Below the pieces are notes generated by a model that saw only the letters and a list, made by a program, of their open reading frames with translations, did not search any database and was not told the DNA's origin. From Nemania diffusa (lineage: Eukaryota > Ascomycota > Sordariomycetes > Xylariales > Xylariaceae): a stretch of 64,000 nucleotides of DNA. How positions within the stretch are numbered: the first letter of the stretch is position 1; each line of letters starts with the position of its first letter. A program made the position numbers and the translations under genes. Positions 61,174 to 64,000 of this stretch are shown one piece after another. The stretch lies in NCBI GenBank assembly GCA_038501195.1, contig JBBPUQ010000001.1, positions 2,666,001 through 2,730,000 of the forward strand, given 5' to 3'.

Positions 61174-62672
61174 ATGCCCGATTTCGACATGTTGCCGCCG
61201 AGGACGAGAACGAGGAAGATCAGCATCCTCGTCATTCTGTCCTATGCGTTCGACTGGCTGATCATGGTCGTGGTTGGCCTCATCGGCTACTTCCTAGGCA
61301 ACGTGACCCCCAACAAGAGACCCTTTAGCTTACTAGACACCAACATCGCGTACGTCTGTCTGTCCATATCTACCTCTCTCTATACGACACGGGCAAATAC
61401 GCATCGTCTTGAAAAGGACCAGCCCGCGGAGTGCCGTCACTGACCGCGAGACATGTGCTTAGCTTTCCCGTAACCGAACACGAAACCGTCACTTCGGCAC
61501 TACTCTTAACGTTCAATGCAGGTGTCCCCATCGCCGTCATACTCGTTGTCGCATTACTCTTCGTGCCCGGTCGCACCGTACCCAAGGGTACGCCCTCCTC
61601 TTTGATATGGAGGCGAAAGCTCTGGGAGCTCCATATAGGGTGGCTAGGCCTGGCGCTGTCGCTGATATCCGCGTGGATCGTCACGCAAGGGATGAAGAAC
61701 TTATTTGGCAAGCCGCGGCCCGATCTGCTCTCACGCTGCATGCCTGACGTGGCCAGGGTCATGGACCATATCGTGGGCTTCTCGAGCCCCCTCTTAGCAA
61801 AGGACACCGGAGCGACGTATAACGGCCAGCTGGTCAGCGCGAGCATTTGCACGAACCCCGACAAGGCCTTTCTCGACGATGGATTCCGCAGCTATCCCTC
61901 AGGCCACTCGAGCTCCTCCGCCGCCGGCTTGATCTATCTGTCCTTGTTCCTGGCCAGCAAGTTCGCCATCACCTTCCCCTTTGTACCGCAGGAGACCATC
62001 GCTAGCAACTCCATCGCTGTTACTGCTTTTCCTTCACGTTTGAACCGACGCGATGGAGCTGCCAACTCGCTTTCAGCCAACACGGCTTACGAAGGCATGC
62101 GCTCCCGCTCCGTCTTGGCTCTCGATGACGACGCATCATCACCGCTCGACCCGGCCGTCATGAAACAGGTCGGCGTTCATAACACCGCCGTCGCCGCAGT
62201 GCGCCGCCAGGCAGCCGCACCCCCTGTCTACCTCGTTCTCATTGCTGTTCTGCCGTTCTTTCTAGCCGTCTTCATCGCTAGCTCTCGTTGGTTCGACTTC
62301 CGACACCACGGTTTCGATATCCTCTTCGGCTTCCTCATCGGGACCATTACCGCCTTCTTCGCCTTCCGGTACTATCACATGCCCATCCGCGCTGGTGGTG
62401 GCTGGGCTTGGGGCCCCCGTAGCCGAGATAAGGCCTTCTGGGCAGGCGTAGGGTCCTGGAGCTACGCCTCGGACAGGCGCCACTGGCTCCGGGGTGAGAG
62501 CGAGGAAGAGACACAGCGTATGCATATGATGGGTCAAGACATTGAACTCGGAGGTCTGCGAGAGCGAGGCGCATCACAAGGCATAGACACAGGGGACATT
62601 CGTGTGCATCATCACGGCCGCGATGAGAGCTCAAGAACAGCGTTCGAGCCACAGGAACCTGAGCACATCTAG
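61174..62672 (+). CDS. PAP2-family lipid phosphatase, two exons
   Basis: Exons 61174-61349 and 61463-62672 give 461 residues; the 113-bp intron has GTACGT and GCTTAG ends and the join completes an Ala codon before FPVTEHETVTS. I chose ATG 61174 (MPDFDM, in ACAAGATG context); ATG 61102 is the alternative. Six membrane segments are apparent. The three phosphatase motifs are present: KNLFGKPRP (about 127-135), RSYPSGHS (about 182-188) and SSRWFDFRHHGFD (about 312-324), with catalytic His in motifs 2 and 3. Such enzymes (diacylglycerol pyrophosphate or phosphatidate phosphatases) act on lipid phosphates at the vacuole, ER or plasma membrane. Between motifs 2 and 3 there is an extra, mostly hydrophilic insertion of roughly 70 residues (about 205-290). 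The C-terminal 90 residues are a charged tail. Confidence 0.88.
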
Positions 62673-63828
62673 CTAACTCATTGGAGTACGCACCGAATCT
62701 CTAGTATACTACGTGTTTCGTTTTCATAAAGGCGTCATATTCTATTTCAACGAGCTAGCCTGTTTGCGCTTGTCGGTATTATCAGTCACATTTGCCCGGC
62801 CCTCCAATATTGAAAGTTCTTTTTTCTCTGCCCCTACTGGAGTCATGAAATCTACCATCGGTACTATGGATAGTAGAAAGCAGAACAGTCCAGCTTATGG
62901 TTGGATGAACTATCCGACAATACGAGCAAAAGAGCAGACGATAAGAAGACGTCTGATCACCTCAGTAGGTAGAGCAGCGAATCATCGAGCAGGTCTACGC
63001 GTTAGCTGTTTATACATGTCATGCATTAGAGGTCATGGTGGAGGAAGACAGAGTCTAGGGTAACGGCTAGAAACGAGATATAGAGAGGTGTTCCGGTAGA
63101 AAATATTGCATGTCACCTCAACAGCGCGCGAGTAATAAAATGGAAGGTTGTTTTGAACATTACAGCAAGAATCAAGAAAATAAGGAAAGGTTACGGGGAA
63201 AACTATGTGCAAAGCAAGGAGAAAGAACAGTCATGTGCTACACAACTGCACCGTGCTCACGTCAAATATAATCCGATTTCTATTCATTGTGCCAACTTCC
63301 TACCAGCTTTTTCATCGGCATACTTTCTCTATATACTCGTAGTTACGTGAGCAGCAGACGACCTTGCTACTGCTTTGTAAGACACGACTAAACACGTACG
63401 CGAAAAGTGTAGAACGGAGTAGGAAGCGAAGGCCGTGCTCTCTATTACCCTATCCCAAGATAAACCTCGCAGTAAAGCCATACGCGTAACAAATAGCACG
63501 ACAGAAAAGATAAATATAATGGGGAATCTTCGCCCAACGCCATTGACAAAACCTGCCGACAACATGCACTCTCAGAAACGCCGGACACTTGTAGGTGGGT
63601 GCAGAAGAGGGAGATTTGGGTGTAAAAATAGAGGTGTGTTTTGTGTGTTTTGGGCCGCATTCGCTTTGGAGACTCTTGCTTTTTCGTTTCGGGGTCGGTC
63701 ATGTATTCATATTCCTCCAAGCGCTAGAAATGAACTTCCAATAGGTATCCATGTTCACAGGTAGGGGCCTCTCTCAAAAGTAGAACGAATGGCTTTCGGC
63801 TTTTTTTTTTCTGTCGCGATTTCATCTT
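62673..63828. other. Intergenic between convergent genes
   Basis: Holds the 3' ends of the PAP2 gene and of the partial gene at the right edge. No gene recognised; a T run at 63801-63810 lies just beyond the minus-strand stop codon. Confidence 0.5.
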
Positions 63829-64000
63829 TTAACCAACAACATGCATAGCATCGCCTTGACCAGCACCATCGAGACCGAGCTCCTCGTCCTCGTCTTCTTC
63901 GTCAAGGTCGTCGCCACCAATGTCCTCCTTGAATCCACTCTCGATCTCAAGCTTTCGTAACCGGCGGAGCATATCCGCACGCTGGCTGTTTTGCCAGCGG
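63829..64000 (-). CDS. 3' end of an unrecognised gene (cut by window edge)
   Basis: The minus strand is open from the window edge to TAA at 63829-63831. The 56 visible C-terminal residues read RWQNSQRADMLRRLRKLEIE, then an acidic run (DLDEEDEDEELGLD), then GQGDAMHVVG. Codon use is like that of the neighbouring real genes. A basic amphipathic helix followed by an acidic tail is all that can be said; I do not recognise the family. Confidence 0.6.
   Translation of the reverse strand, partial: RWQNSQRADMLRRLRKLEIESGFKEDIGGDDLDEEDEDEELGLDGAGQGDAMHVVG

Overview
The window comes from a nuclear chromosome of a filamentous ascomycete (Pezizomycotina, most likely a sordariomycete; genus not determined). 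The evidence is short 55-120 bp introns with GT...AG ends and CTAA(C/T)-type branch sites, a fungal gene set (Nup84/Nup107, SUMO, Vps37, paxillin-like LIM protein, secreted DUF4360 protein, RBR ubiquitin ligase, tripeptidyl-aminopeptidase-like hydrolase), and AT isochores made of retrotransposons destroyed by RIP (repeat-induced point mutation, C:G to T:A).

Layout. 1-19028 is almost pure A+T and holds two copies of one Ty1/copia LTR retrotransposon facing each other tail to tail: a right-pointing copy entering from the left edge (3' LTR 1520-1681) and a complete left-pointing copy (11674-19028, 184-bp LTRs at both ends). Between them lie a more divergent LTR-like sequence, about 8 kb of unassigned RIPped DNA, and a 1.6-kb normal-composition island with one intact HNH-nuclease-type gene (4259-5341). 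19029-27081 is a gene-poor border zone with a host gene cut off by the copia insertion and carrying a RIP-type stop codon. 27082-42024 is a gene-bearing segment: two unrecognised proteins (one spliced, one F-box-like), two tRNA genes, a secreted alpha/beta hydrolase, an RBR E3 ligase, a DUF4360 protein and Vps37. 42158-47967 is a complete RIPped Ty3/gypsy element with 206-bp LTRs, inserted 133 bp upstream of the VPS37 start codon. 48788-64000 is housekeeping: Nup84, SUMO, a Pxl1-like LIM protein, a PAP2 lipid phosphatase, and the 3' end of a further gene at the right edge.

How it fits together. The retrotransposons account for both large AT blocks whose boundaries could be fixed. Every difference seen between paired LTRs is a transition, and mutation stops inside the outermost LTR halves, so the edges of the RIPped domains can be placed to within tens of bases. 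Protein fossils (copia RT box and RNase H tail on the minus strand; gypsy gag zinc knuckle and RNase H on the plus strand) can be read if C-to-T and G-to-A changes are allowed for. Exon structures below were worked out by eye from reading-frame continuity, splice consensus and family conservation, without transcripts or database searches. Much intergenic DNA is rich in a CCTAGGTA / TACCTACC-type word whose role is unknown.
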